64,000 bases of DNA, taken from Caldilinea sp. CFX5 (lineage in GTDB: Bacteria > Chloroflexota > Anaerolineae > Caldilineales > Caldilineaceae). Below are positions 1 to 7,682 of this stretch, piece by piece; the first letter of the stretch is position 1, and each line of letters begins with the position of its first letter. The notes below the pieces were generated by a model, which was given only the letters and a program-made list of their open reading frames with translations, was not told where the DNA came from and did no database searches. The position numbers were made by a program, and so were the translations under genes. The stretch is taken from NCBI GenBank assembly GCA_021405325.1, contig QWII01000033.1, positions 24,933 to 88,932 of the forward strand. The letters are read 5' to 3'.

Positions 1-969
1 TACAAAGAAGGCGAACGAGCCACCTTTGAAGCGCGCAAAGATTACTGGCGCAAGGATGCCGACGGCAATCAATTGCCTTACCTGGATACGCTCACCTATG
101 TCTCGCTCGATCATGATGCCGCCGTCGCCGCCCTCTTGGGTGGTCAGGTGGATAGCATGTATAACCCCACCGCTGCCGACTGGGAAGCGCTCAAAGATAC
201 ACCGGGTCTTGCCGTTTATCCGGCCAGCACAGCGCAGGCGTTGGTTGGTCGGATGCGCGTCGATCTGGAACCGTGGACCGATGTGCGCGTGCGCAATGCC
301 TTGAAGATGTGCCAGGATCGCGAAAAGATCGCGCAACTGGCTTATAAGGGCCAAGGCGACCTGGCGATTGACGCCCATGTGGCGCCGGTGCATCCCGAAT
401 ATGCCCCGCGTGACATTCCCGCCTACGATCCCGAAGGGGCCAAGAAACTGCTCGAAGAATGGGCGGCGGAAAAGGGCCAGACCCTGCCGCTGAAGGTCAA
501 GCTGGCGACCAAGAACGATGAAGGCGAGGCCGAAATCGCCCAGGCCCTCAAGGAACTGGCCGCGCCCGCCGGCTTTGACATTGAACTGGACATCACCGAC
601 GCTAACGGCTACTGGGACCGCTGGACCGAGGTCGATCTGGGCATTACCGCCTGGACGCACCGCCCGCTCGGTACAATGGTCTTGGCCGCCGGCTATACCT
701 TGGATGCTGACGGCAAACCCGTGCCGTGGAATGAGACCCGCTGGGCTGACGAAGAATTCAACGCCAAACTCAAAGAAGCGCAAAGTACGCTCGATGTCGA
801 AGCGCGCCGCCAGATCATGGGCGAGATTGAGGACATTTTCCAATCGCGCGGCCCGGTCTTTATCAGCTTCTGGAAGAAGGTCTGGAACATCACCCGCAGT
901 GAATTCAAAAATGTCGTCGGCCACCCCACCAGCTACGACCTGCTCACTGAAGTGTGGAAAGACGCCTAA
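1..969 (+). CDS. ABC transporter substrate-binding protein, family 5 (5' truncated by window edge)
   Basis: This is the C-terminal part of an extracytoplasmic solute-binding protein of family 5 (SBP_bac_5), which captures oligopeptides or oligosaccharides for an ABC importer. The frame is open from base 1, so the gene starts outside the window; an internal TTG at 73 is not the real start. About 322 codons are visible and end in a typical C-terminal lobe with a conserved run near residues 280-300 (SRGPVFISFWKKVWNI). The downstream permease and ATPase genes on the same strand make it the first visible gene of an importer operon. The substrate cannot be told from sequence. Confidence 0.9.
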   Translation, partial: YKEGERATFEARKDYWRKDADGNQLPYLDTLTYVSLDHDAAVAALLGGQVDSMYNPTAADWEALKDTPGLAVYPASTAQALVGRMRVDLEPWTDVRVRNALKMCQDREKIAQLAYKGQGDLAIDAHVAPVHPEYAPRDIPAYDPEGAKKLLEEWAAEKGQTLPLKVKLATKNDEGEAEIAQALKELAAPAGFDIELDITDANGYWDRWTEVDLGITAWTHRPLGTMVLAAGYTLDADGKPVPWNETRWADEEFNAKLKEAQSTLDVEARRQIMGEIEDIFQSRGPVFISFWKKVWNITRSEFKNVVGHPTSYDLLTEVWKDA

Positions 970-979
970 TAGATAACCG

Positions 980-1068
980 AGTAAGACAGTAAGACAGTAG
1001 CTCAGTCACTGACTTACTGTCTTACTGAGTCACTGACTTACTGAGTCACTGATTTACTGTCTTATTGA
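980..1068. repeat. Octamer tandem array between binding protein and permease
   Basis: The gap between the binding-protein gene and the first permease is filled by units of about 8 bases built on 'acttactg', 'tcttactg' and 'agtcactg'. Two or three units on the left are the reverse complement of those on the right, so the stretch can fold back on itself. It may stabilise the 3' end of the binding-protein mRNA, which is usually made in excess over the permeases. That role is inferred. Confidence 0.7.
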
Positions 1069-1116
1069 CCTCTACCCCTTGCCTTCTCCCCCCTAGCCGC
1101 CGCTGTGGAGCAACTG

Positions 1117-2412
1117 ATGGCACGATTTATCTTGCGCAGCATCGTTTCAACTGTGATTACCATGTTGGTGGTCTCGATCACCCTCTTTACCTTGATGGAA
1201 GTGGTTGGGCGCAAAGTATCCGTCCAGATTCTTGGCGTCTTTGCCACACCGGAGTCACTCGCTTCATACGACAACCAACTGGGGCTGGATTGGCCGGCTT
1301 GGCAACGCTATCTGGATTGGTTAATCGGGAGTGATTGGCGCGCGACAACCGCGGTCGGCTATCCGGTGGTGACAGCCGTTGATCCGTCGTCGGGGGATCG
1401 CGATTGGTGGGCGGATGTCAACGGCCAGTTGACCCGGTGGGAGATGCGCGACGGTGAACTCTACGCCCTTCTGCGCCAGGAAAATGGCTCCACCGTCGAG
1501 CAACCGGCCGGTGATGTCTGGCGACAAGACGCCGATGGTCGCCAAAGCTTTTGGGGCGTTGACCGCAAAAACAACGCGGCCATGTGGGTAAAAAATGATT
1601 CCGCCAAGGTCTTTGAATTGACCAAAGCCGGCTTGCGTGAGGTCGGTGATGGGCCGCGTGATTACATCCCTCTGCGCAAAGGGTTGATCCGCGGCGATCC
1701 GGGGATCTCCTTTCAATACCAGCGGCCGGTGGCCTCCACCCTCTTCTCACGGATTAAGAATACCCTGGTGCTGGCCGGCATTGCCTTTATTGTTGTCATG
1801 CCGCTGGCGCTTTTGCTCGGCACCATTGCCGGTGTCATGGCTGGGCGCTGGCCGGATCGAGTCATTTCGATCAGCGGGCTGGCGCTGACGGCCACCCCGG
1901 AGTTTGTCACCGGCATCTTCCTGATCATCATTTTTGGCGTCTGGTTGAAATGGCTGCCGCCGGTCTCGATCTTTCTCAATGACACCGATGTCTACAATCT
2001 GAAACTGATTGCGCTGCCGGTGATTACCCTGACCGCGGTCGAGTTGGGCTATGTCGCCCGCATGATGCGCGCCAGCCTGGTTGAGGTGATGGACTCGCCC
2101 TATATTCGCACGGCGATTATCAAAGGAATGCCGTTCCGGCGTGTCGTGCTGAAGCATGCCCTGCGCAATGCGCTGATGGCGCCGATCACGGTGATCATGT
2201 TGCATGTCAACTGGTTAATCGGCGGCATTGTGGTGGTCGAGGTCATTTTTGGTTTTCCAGGGCTGGGTAAGTATATCTATGAATCGGCGGTCTTTGGCGA
2301 CTATAACGCGGTGGAAGCGGCGGCCATGTTCACCGTTTTTGTCGCCGTCGGCACCCGGCTGCTTGGCGATCTGGCCTATACCTATTTGAATCCACGGATT
2401 CGCTATTCGTAA
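1117..2412 (+). CDS. ABC transporter permease, DppB/OppB type, with enlarged external loop
   Basis: Inner-membrane permease of a dipeptide/oligopeptide-type importer (BPD_transp_1 family). I place the start at ATG 1117 because GGAG lies six bases upstream; an in-frame GTG at 1105 would add four residues. A first membrane helix occupies about residues 5-30, and the five-helix core with the EAA-like loop (GMPFRRVVLKHALRNAL, near residue 345) fills the C-terminal half. The 431-residue length is about 100 above the family norm. The excess lies between 'WLIGSDW' (about residue 70) and the conserved 'GDPGIS' (about 193), a polar, Trp-rich stretch predicted to face outward. It is followed by a DppC-type permease and a fused ATPase. 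Confidence 0.92.
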   Translation: MARFILRSIVSTVITMLVVSITLFTLMEVVGRKVSVQILGVFATPESLASYDNQLGLDWPAWQRYLDWLIGSDWRATTAVGYPVVTAVDPSSGDRDWWADVNGQLTRWEMRDGELYALLRQENGSTVEQPAGDVWRQDADGRQSFWGVDRKNNAAMWVKNDSAKVFELTKAGLREVGDGPRDYIPLRKGLIRGDPGISFQYQRPVASTLFSRIKNTLVLAGIAFIVVMPLALLLGTIAGVMAGRWPDRVISISGLALTATPEFVTGIFLIIIFGVWLKWLPPVSIFLNDTDVYNLKLIALPVITLTAVELGYVARMMRASLVEVMDSPYIRTAIIKGMPFRRVVLKHALRNALMAPITVIMLHVNWLIGGIVVVEVIFGFPGLGKYIYESAVFGDYNAVEAAAMFTVFVAVGTRLLGDLAYTYLNPRIRYS

Positions 2413-2414
2413 CG

Positions 2415-2543
2415 CGCTGTCAACGAATTCAGGGAGCAGATTGAGCGGATTATGTGCGGCGAATCCGTTCTAAGCGGCTCACGCGTAGAACGGATTACAA
2501 ATGATGAATCTGTTTAATCCGTTCCCTGAATCCGCTGACAGCG
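2415..2543. repeat. Nested inverted repeat between the two permease genes
   Basis: Outer arms 2415-2435 and 2523-2543 are 21 bases with two mismatches. Inside them 2462-2472 and 2486-2496 form a perfect 11-base inverted repeat (aatccgttcta / tagaacggatt). The element fills most of the 176-base gap. It has no T-run, so it is not a classic terminator and resembles an extragenic palindromic element. Confidence 0.75.
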
Positions 2544-2588
2544 TTCGCTACACAAGATGAGTTCAACAGAACCAGTGAGGATCTCTTT

Positions 2589-3524
2589 ATGGCGGTAGCT
2601 TCTCTGTCCAAAGGCGCGGGACAAACCGGCGGGCGTTCGACGGCGCGTTGGCGGCGCTGGTGGAACAGTGTCGCCATTATCTTTAGCTCGCGCGTGGCGA
2701 CCATCGGCCTCGGTATGGTGCTCTTCTGGCTCATCGTCGGGCTGGTCTCTTTTTTCTGGACGCCCTTTGACCCCAACGCCACTGATTTTGAACAAAACCT
2801 GCCGCCGAACAGCGTTAACTGGCTTGGCACCGACTACCTGGGGCGCGACATTGTTTCCCGCTTGATGCAAGGTACGCAGGTCATTCTGTTAAAAACCCGT
2901 CTGCCCAATGATGCCGGTATCATCCCAGGCGGCGTGGCAATTTTGGGTGTTCTCGGTGCGTTGCTCTTTGGCGCGACCCTTGGCCTCAATGCCGGCTATC
3001 GGGGCGGCTGGTGGGATCAGATCATCATGCAGGTGCTGGACGCCTTGATCGCCTTCCCGGTCATTGTCCTCTATCTGGTCATTGTGGCGGCGCTAGGACG
3101 AAGCGATCTGGTGGTGATCATTGCCATCATGATCACCGGCGCGCCGGGCATTGCCCGGTTGACCCGCAGTATGACGCTCGACTTAAGAACCCGTGACTAT
3201 GTCCGTGCTGCCGAAACGCGTGGCGAAACTCCCTGGTACATTATGCGCCGCGAAATCTTACCCAATGCGCTTGGCCCGCTGCTGGTCGATGCCATGTTGC
3301 GCGTCGGCTATGCTATTTTTGCCATCGGCACCCTTGGTTTCCTGGGTATCGGTCTGCCGCCGCCTGACCCGGATTGGGGCGGCATGGTCAACGAAGCGCG
3401 CAAGAATATCTTTGTCAACCAGTGGGCCGTCATCTGGCCGGCCTTGGCCATCTCCTCCCTGGTCATTGGCCTCAACTTGCTGGCCGACGGCCTCAATGAA
3501 GAGACAACCCGCTACCAACGGTAA
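2589..3524 (+). CDS. ABC transporter permease, DppC/OppC type
   Basis: Second membrane subunit of the first importer. Residues 1-30 are a basic, non-membrane N-terminus, followed by a first helix near 35-55 and the signature 'NWLGTDYLGRDI' near 77, typical of DppC proteins (OppC_N plus BPD_transp_1). The EAA loop is seen around 'RAAETRGETPWYIMRREILPN'-type sequence in the last third, and the closing 'LLADGLNE' is also typical. The length of 311 residues is normal. The downstream ATPase begins nine bases after the stop, indicating co-transcription. Confidence 0.93.
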   Translation: MAVASLSKGAGQTGGRSTARWRRWWNSVAIIFSSRVATIGLGMVLFWLIVGLVSFFWTPFDPNATDFEQNLPPNSVNWLGTDYLGRDIVSRLMQGTQVILLKTRLPNDAGIIPGGVAILGVLGALLFGATLGLNAGYRGGWWDQIIMQVLDALIAFPVIVLYLVIVAALGRSDLVVIIAIMITGAPGIARLTRSMTLDLRTRDYVRAAETRGETPWYIMRREILPNALGPLLVDAMLRVGYAIFAIGTLGFLGIGLPPPDPDWGGMVNEARKNIFVNQWAVIWPALAISSLVIGLNLLADGLNEETTRYQR

Positions 3525-3532
3525 ATTAACTT

Positions 3533-5632
3533 ATGTCATCATCACCAGTTCTTAAAGTCGAAAATCTGGCGGTCGCCTACAAAGTGCGCGGCGGTGAAGT
3601 CGAGGCTGTGCAAAATGTCTCCTTTGAAATCCACCGCGGGGCGTCGCTGGGGATTGTGGGGGAGTCCGGCTGTGGCAAGAGTACCGTGGCCTGGGCGATT
3701 GTGAACTTCTTGGGGCGCAACGGCTATGTCAAGCGAGGCAACATCAAGTTCATGGGCCAGGAACTGGTGGGCAAAAGCGGCGAGGAACTGCGCCAGTTAC
3801 GCGGCGACCAGATCGCGATGGTCTACCAGGACCCTATGCAAGCGCTTAACCCCTCCATGCGCCTGGGCGAACAGATGAAAGAGGTATTGACGGTTCATCG
3901 TGGCAGCACCGACCAGGAAGCCGAGCGCCTCTGTCACGCCATGCTGGAACGAGTCTATATGCCCGACCCCGCCAGTGTGATGAAGCGCTTTCCTCATCAA
4001 ATTTCGGGTGGTCAGCAGCAGCGCGTGGTGATTGCAATGGCGCTGCTCAACAACCCGGCGCTCTTGATCATGGATGAGCCGACCACGGCGCTCGATGTCA
4101 CCGTCGAAGCCGCCGTTCTTGACCTGATCGCCGAGTTGCGCCGCGAGTTTGACACGGCGATCATGTTTATCAGCCACAACCTGGGCGTCGTTGCTCGTGT
4201 CTGTAACGAGGTGGCGGTGATGTACGCCGGCGAGATGGTGGAGCGGGCCAAGGTGCATGATCTCTTTACCCAGCCGCAACACCCCTACACCCAAGGGCTG
4301 CTGCGTTGCGTCCCCAAACTGGGCCAGGATAAAAACAGCGCCATGCTCTACCCGATCCCTGGTCGCGTGCCGCCGCCCAACAATCGACCGCTGGGGTGTG
4401 TCTTTAGCCCCCGTTGCGACTATGCCCGTGACCGCTGTAAACAGGAGCGACCCCAACTGCGCAAAATTGACAATGGCGCAACCTGGGTTCGTTGTCATTT
4501 TGCCGAAGAGATCGATCCTGCCCATTGGGTTCCGTCGGAAGAGTTGGCTGCTTCGGTATCAACAAAAGCAACCGTCAATGACGCTGCCGTGGACGCCACA
4601 AATCCGTTGTTGGTGGTGCAAGACCTGAAAAAATATTATCCGGTGCAGGGCAACTCGCTGCTCGACCTGATCGGGCTGGGCAAGAAGCGCTTTGTCAAGG
4701 CGGTGGAGAATGCCAGCTTTACCGTGCCAAAGGGCAGCACGCTCGGCATCGTCGGCGAGTCTGGCTGCGGCAAGAGTACGCTGGTCAAAACCATCATCGG
4801 GCTGGAGAATAGCACCAGCGGCAAAGCGGAATTTATGGGCTTTGACATCACCGGCGACCTCTCGCAGCGCAATGTCAACCTGATCCAAGAGTTGCAGATG
4901 GTCTTCCAAAACCCCGATTCGACCATGAACCCGGCCTACCCCATCGGCCAGCAGATCGCCCGCCCCATGATTCGCTTTGGCACTGTGCCGCGTGAGCGCG
5001 TACACGACGAGGTGATCAAGTTGTTGCAAGCCGTGCGGCTCAACGAAAATTACTATGATCGCCTGCCGCGCCAGTTGAGCGGCGGCGAGAAGCAACGGGT
5101 CGGCATTGCCCGCGCCCTTGCCAGTCGCCCGGATTTGGTGCTTTGTGATGAACCGGTGAGCGCGCTGGATGTCTCGGTGCAGGCGGCGATTCTAAACTTG
5201 TTGCTCGACGTGCAAAAAGAGTACAATACTACCATGATCTTCATCGCCCATGATCTGAGTGTGGTACGTTTTTTCTCAGACAATGTGGCGGTGATGTATC
5301 TGGGCCAGGTGATGGAGATTGGGCCGGCGGACGCCATCTACGCCCCGCCCTATCATCCCTACACCGAAGCGTTGCTCTCTGCTGTGCCGATCCCCGACCC
5401 GACGGCCAAGCAGGCGCGCATCCGCTTGCAGGGGACGGTGCCGAGTGCGCTAAACCCGCCAAGCGGTTGCCGCTTTCATACCCGCTGTCCGCGGCGGCAG
5501 TTGTTGCCGGAGGGTGGGAAGATTTGCACCACCGAAACCCCACCCTGGCGCGAAGCCGGTGATGGACATAAGATTTTTTGTCATATTCCGTTGGAGACGT
5601 TGCGTAACTTTGAAGCCGTGCTTCAAGAGTAA
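3533..5632 (+). CDS. Fused two-domain oligopeptide ABC ATPase (DppD-DppF type)
   Basis: Energises the importer by ATP hydrolysis on the cytoplasmic face. Two complete nucleotide-binding domains lie in one 699-residue chain. Domain 1 has Walker A GESGCGKST at about 43-51, signature 'ISGGQQQR' and Walker B 'LLIMDEP'. Domain 2, from about residue 355, has Walker A GESGCGKST near 409, signature 'LSGGEKQR' and Walker B 'LVLCDEP'. Each domain ends in the oligopeptide-type C-terminal extension with clustered cysteines ('GCVFSPRCDYARDRC' and 'GCRFHTRCPRR'). Most importers of this kind, including the other two in this window, encode the two ATPases separately. Fusion fixes a 1:1 heterodimer. Confidence 0.95.
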   Translation: MSSSPVLKVENLAVAYKVRGGEVEAVQNVSFEIHRGASLGIVGESGCGKSTVAWAIVNFLGRNGYVKRGNIKFMGQELVGKSGEELRQLRGDQIAMVYQDPMQALNPSMRLGEQMKEVLTVHRGSTDQEAERLCHAMLERVYMPDPASVMKRFPHQISGGQQQRVVIAMALLNNPALLIMDEPTTALDVTVEAAVLDLIAELRREFDTAIMFISHNLGVVARVCNEVAVMYAGEMVERAKVHDLFTQPQHPYTQGLLRCVPKLGQDKNSAMLYPIPGRVPPPNNRPLGCVFSPRCDYARDRCKQERPQLRKIDNGATWVRCHFAEEIDPAHWVPSEELAASVSTKATVNDAAVDATNPLLVVQDLKKYYPVQGNSLLDLIGLGKKRFVKAVENASFTVPKGSTLGIVGESGCGKSTLVKTIIGLENSTSGKAEFMGFDITGDLSQRNVNLIQELQMVFQNPDSTMNPAYPIGQQIARPMIRFGTVPRERVHDEVIKLLQAVRLNENYYDRLPRQLSGGEKQRVGIARALASRPDLVLCDEPVSALDVSVQAAILNLLLDVQKEYNTTMIFIAHDLSVVRFFSDNVAVMYLGQVMEIGPADAIYAPPYHPYTEALLSAVPIPDPTAKQARIRLQGTVPSALNPPSGCRFHTRCPRRQLLPEGGKICTTETPPWREAGDGHKIFCHIPLETLRNFEAVLQE

Positions 5633-5643
5633 GCGATTGATTT

Positions 5644-5735
5644 GGTTCAATCGGAACTTATGGGCTTGCCAATCATCTTCCGGTCAAACCTTCCCGGAAG
5701 ATGACATTGTCAACCCTTTGTACCCGGATTGAACC
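5644..5735. repeat. Nested palindrome downstream of ATPase gene
   Basis: An outer inverted repeat (ggttcaatc 5644-5652 / gattgaacc 5727-5735) encloses an inner one (catcttccgg 5674-5683 / ccggaagatg 5694-5703). It separates the ABC operon from the Uma2 gene and could act as a 3' mRNA hairpin. There is no clear T-run. Confidence 0.65.
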
Positions 5736-5770
5736 GTTTGCTTTTTAGTTTGCCTGCTTGTGAGGGTGAC

Positions 5771-6694
5771 ATGGCGATCAAAACCCAAGAAGTGAATCAG
5801 GTTCAGCCGGTGATTGCCGATAGTAATGGCTTTCACGAACATACTTCAGCCCCTGCCTGGCAAAAGAACCCTGCGCTTTACCGCCAACCAGCGCGCAATG
5901 GCTACAAAACTGAGTCGGAAGCGCACCTCCTCGAGCAGGTGCGCTCGGAGATCGTGATGGTGCCGGTGGAAGTGCCGGTGGTCGAAATGCCCGATCTCCC
6001 AGACGAGGATGGCATCCCTTTGGAATCGAATTGGCATCGGGCGGACATTAGTCTGCTCATTGAAACCTATAAACAGCATCGTGGTGACGCCACCGACTAC
6101 TATGCCGGCGGCAACATGTTTATCTACTACAGTACCCGCCGGGTGCGCAATAAAGATTATCGCGGTCCGGATTTCTTTATTGTCTTGAATGTGGACGGCG
6201 GCCATGACCGCAAATCGTGGATCGTTTGGGAGGAAGAAGGGCGTTACCCCAATGTCATCATTGAGTTGATGTCAGCGACGACCGCAGAGACCGATCGCAC
6301 AACCAAGAAGGATCTCTACGCCGAAACCTTCCGTACCGAAAATTATTTCCACTATGATCCGGAAACCGAAGAACTGACCGGTTATCATCTTGAAAATGGT
6401 CACTATGTGCCGTTGCAGCCCAACGCGGAGAAACGGCTTTGGTGTGCGGCGGTCGGCCTTTGGCTTGGTACGTGGCGCGGGGAATACCAGGGCCATGAAC
6501 ATCTCTGGTTGCGCTTTTTTGACGCTGACGGCAATCTCGTTCCCACGGCTGCGGAAGCGGCGCAACTGCGTATGCAACAAGAACACCAGCGTGCTGAAAA
6601 CGCCCAGTATGAGCTTGCACAAATGCGTGAACGGCTGCGCGCGATGGGCATCGACCCGGATACGCTACAGCCACTCCAACCACCCCAGCCGTAA
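5771..6694 (+). CDS. Uma2 family protein (PD-(D/E)XK nuclease fold, DUF820)
   Basis: Restriction-endonuclease-like protein of the Uma2 family, common in cyanobacteria and Chloroflexota; the biological target is unknown. I chose ATG 5771 because GAGGG lies just upstream; an earlier TTG at 5729 lies inside a palindrome. The fold core is seen at 'GPDFFIVLNVD' (about residue 135) and 'NVIIELMS' (about 165), which supply the D and E of the PD-(D/E)XK site, followed by 'TTKKDLYAE' with the family Lys/Tyr. The last 60 residues are Glu/Gln-rich and probably coiled coil (AAEAAQLRMQQEHQRAENAQ). The length of 307 is longer than the usual ~190 because of an N-terminal extension and this tail. Confidence 0.85.
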   Translation: MAIKTQEVNQVQPVIADSNGFHEHTSAPAWQKNPALYRQPARNGYKTESEAHLLEQVRSEIVMVPVEVPVVEMPDLPDEDGIPLESNWHRADISLLIETYKQHRGDATDYYAGGNMFIYYSTRRVRNKDYRGPDFFIVLNVDGGHDRKSWIVWEEEGRYPNVIIELMSATTAETDRTTKKDLYAETFRTENYFHYDPETEELTGYHLENGHYVPLQPNAEKRLWCAAVGLWLGTWRGEYQGHEHLWLRFFDADGNLVPTAAEAAQLRMQQEHQRAENAQYELAQMRERLRAMGIDPDTLQPLQPPQP

Positions 6695-6706
6695 GAGGAG
6701 CAACCT

Positions 6707-7366
6707 ATGTTAATTCGTGATTGTATGACCCGCCATCCCATCTTAGCACCGCTCTCTTTGCGTGCTTCGGAAGCGCAAGCGTTGATGGCGGAAAATAATA
6801 TTCGCCATTTACCCATTGTCGGTGACGGCAAACGGCTGGCCGGGTTGATTACGCGCGAACGGTTGGCCGTCAAAGCTGATATGTTGGGCAGCCTCAACGT
6901 CTGGGAGATTTCGCGTTTTTTGTCCGACCAGCGGGTGCGCGATTTGATGGTCAAAGTCAAGGATGTGATCACCATTACGCCGGAGCGCACGGTGGAACGG
7001 GCCGCCGCCATGATGACCGAACACAAAATCGGTTGCCTACCTGTGGTGGAAGATGGCGATTTGGTGGTGGGCATTGTGACCGAAAACGACCTTTTGCGTA
7101 GCTACCAGGAGATGTTGGGGCTGCCCAGCGAAGGCGTGCGCGTCACCGTGCGAATGCCCAACCGCCACGGCGAGTTTGTCAAGCTGATGGCCGTGCTGGT
7201 CGAGCAACAGTGGGGTGTCATGGGGATCGGCACCTTCCCCACGCGCCGTGATCCCAATACTTACGACGTGGTTATCAAGATCCCCAATATTACCATCGAG
7301 GAAGTGCAGAAAGCGTTCGCCGGTATTCCCAACCAGTCCATTGTGGATATTCGCGCCGCTGTGTAA
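6707..7366 (+). CDS. CBS-pair protein with C-terminal ACT-like domain
   Basis: Probable ligand-sensing regulatory protein. Two CBS motifs form a Bateman module (residues about 1-60 and 75-135, each beginning with a 'DCMT'/'DLMV' type turn and ending 'AGLITRERL' / 'VGIVTENDLL'). Residues 145-219 resemble an ACT domain ('RVTVRMPNRHGEFVKLMAVL'). The layout is like AcuB proteins, which bind adenine nucleotides or other small ligands. A good ribosome site (AAGAGGAG) lies seven bases upstream, and the gene begins 12 bases after the Uma2 gene, so the two are probably co-transcribed. The target pathway is unknown. Confidence 0.8.
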   Translation: MLIRDCMTRHPILAPLSLRASEAQALMAENNIRHLPIVGDGKRLAGLITRERLAVKADMLGSLNVWEISRFLSDQRVRDLMVKVKDVITITPERTVERAAAMMTEHKIGCLPVVEDGDLVVGIVTENDLLRSYQEMLGLPSEGVRVTVRMPNRHGEFVKLMAVLVEQQWGVMGIGTFPTRRDPNTYDVVIKIPNITIEEVQKAFAGIPNQSIVDIRAAV

Positions 7367-7682
7367 ATGTCACCTTGCACAGTGCCGGGTAAAATAGAGG
7401 TTTTGTAAGCTTTCAGTAGGGCCTGACAACGCGCACCGGCGTTAGCTTCTGACCGTTGTTCAGCTTTTGTCGAATTGAATACTCATACAAAAAGCCCAAT
7501 TCTTACGAGATATTGGGCTTTTTGTATGATTGTTGTTGCGTGAATTTTGTAAGCTAGATGTCACAAGCAACGGCCCGCTCTTGTGATTAAATAAAACGGC
7601 TTTTATTCCGACACGTTCATGGATAGCCAACTACTTCATTGACACCCCTTATCTATGGCACAATGTAGAATGATAGGGTACT
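7367..7682. other. Intergenic region with bidirectional terminator
   Basis: This 316-base gap holds the terminator at 7485-7527 and, near its end, a TTGACA hexamer at 7639-7644 that could be the -35 box of the following secreted-protein gene. No convincing -10 lies 16-18 bases after it (TAGAAT occurs at 7666, too far). No gene is seen. Confidence 0.5.
7485..7527. terminator. Perfect 16-bp stem terminator
   Basis: atacaaaaagcccaat (7485-7500) pairs perfectly with attgggctttttgtat (7512-7527) around an 11-base loop. T-runs follow the GC core on both strands, so it can stop transcription in both directions. It ends the operon running from the ABC genes through the CBS gene. Confidence 0.85.

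Noticed and set aside
3797..4525. A 242-codon minus-strand open frame
   Set aside because: It mirrors the fused ATPase gene and has a typical antisense shadow composition.
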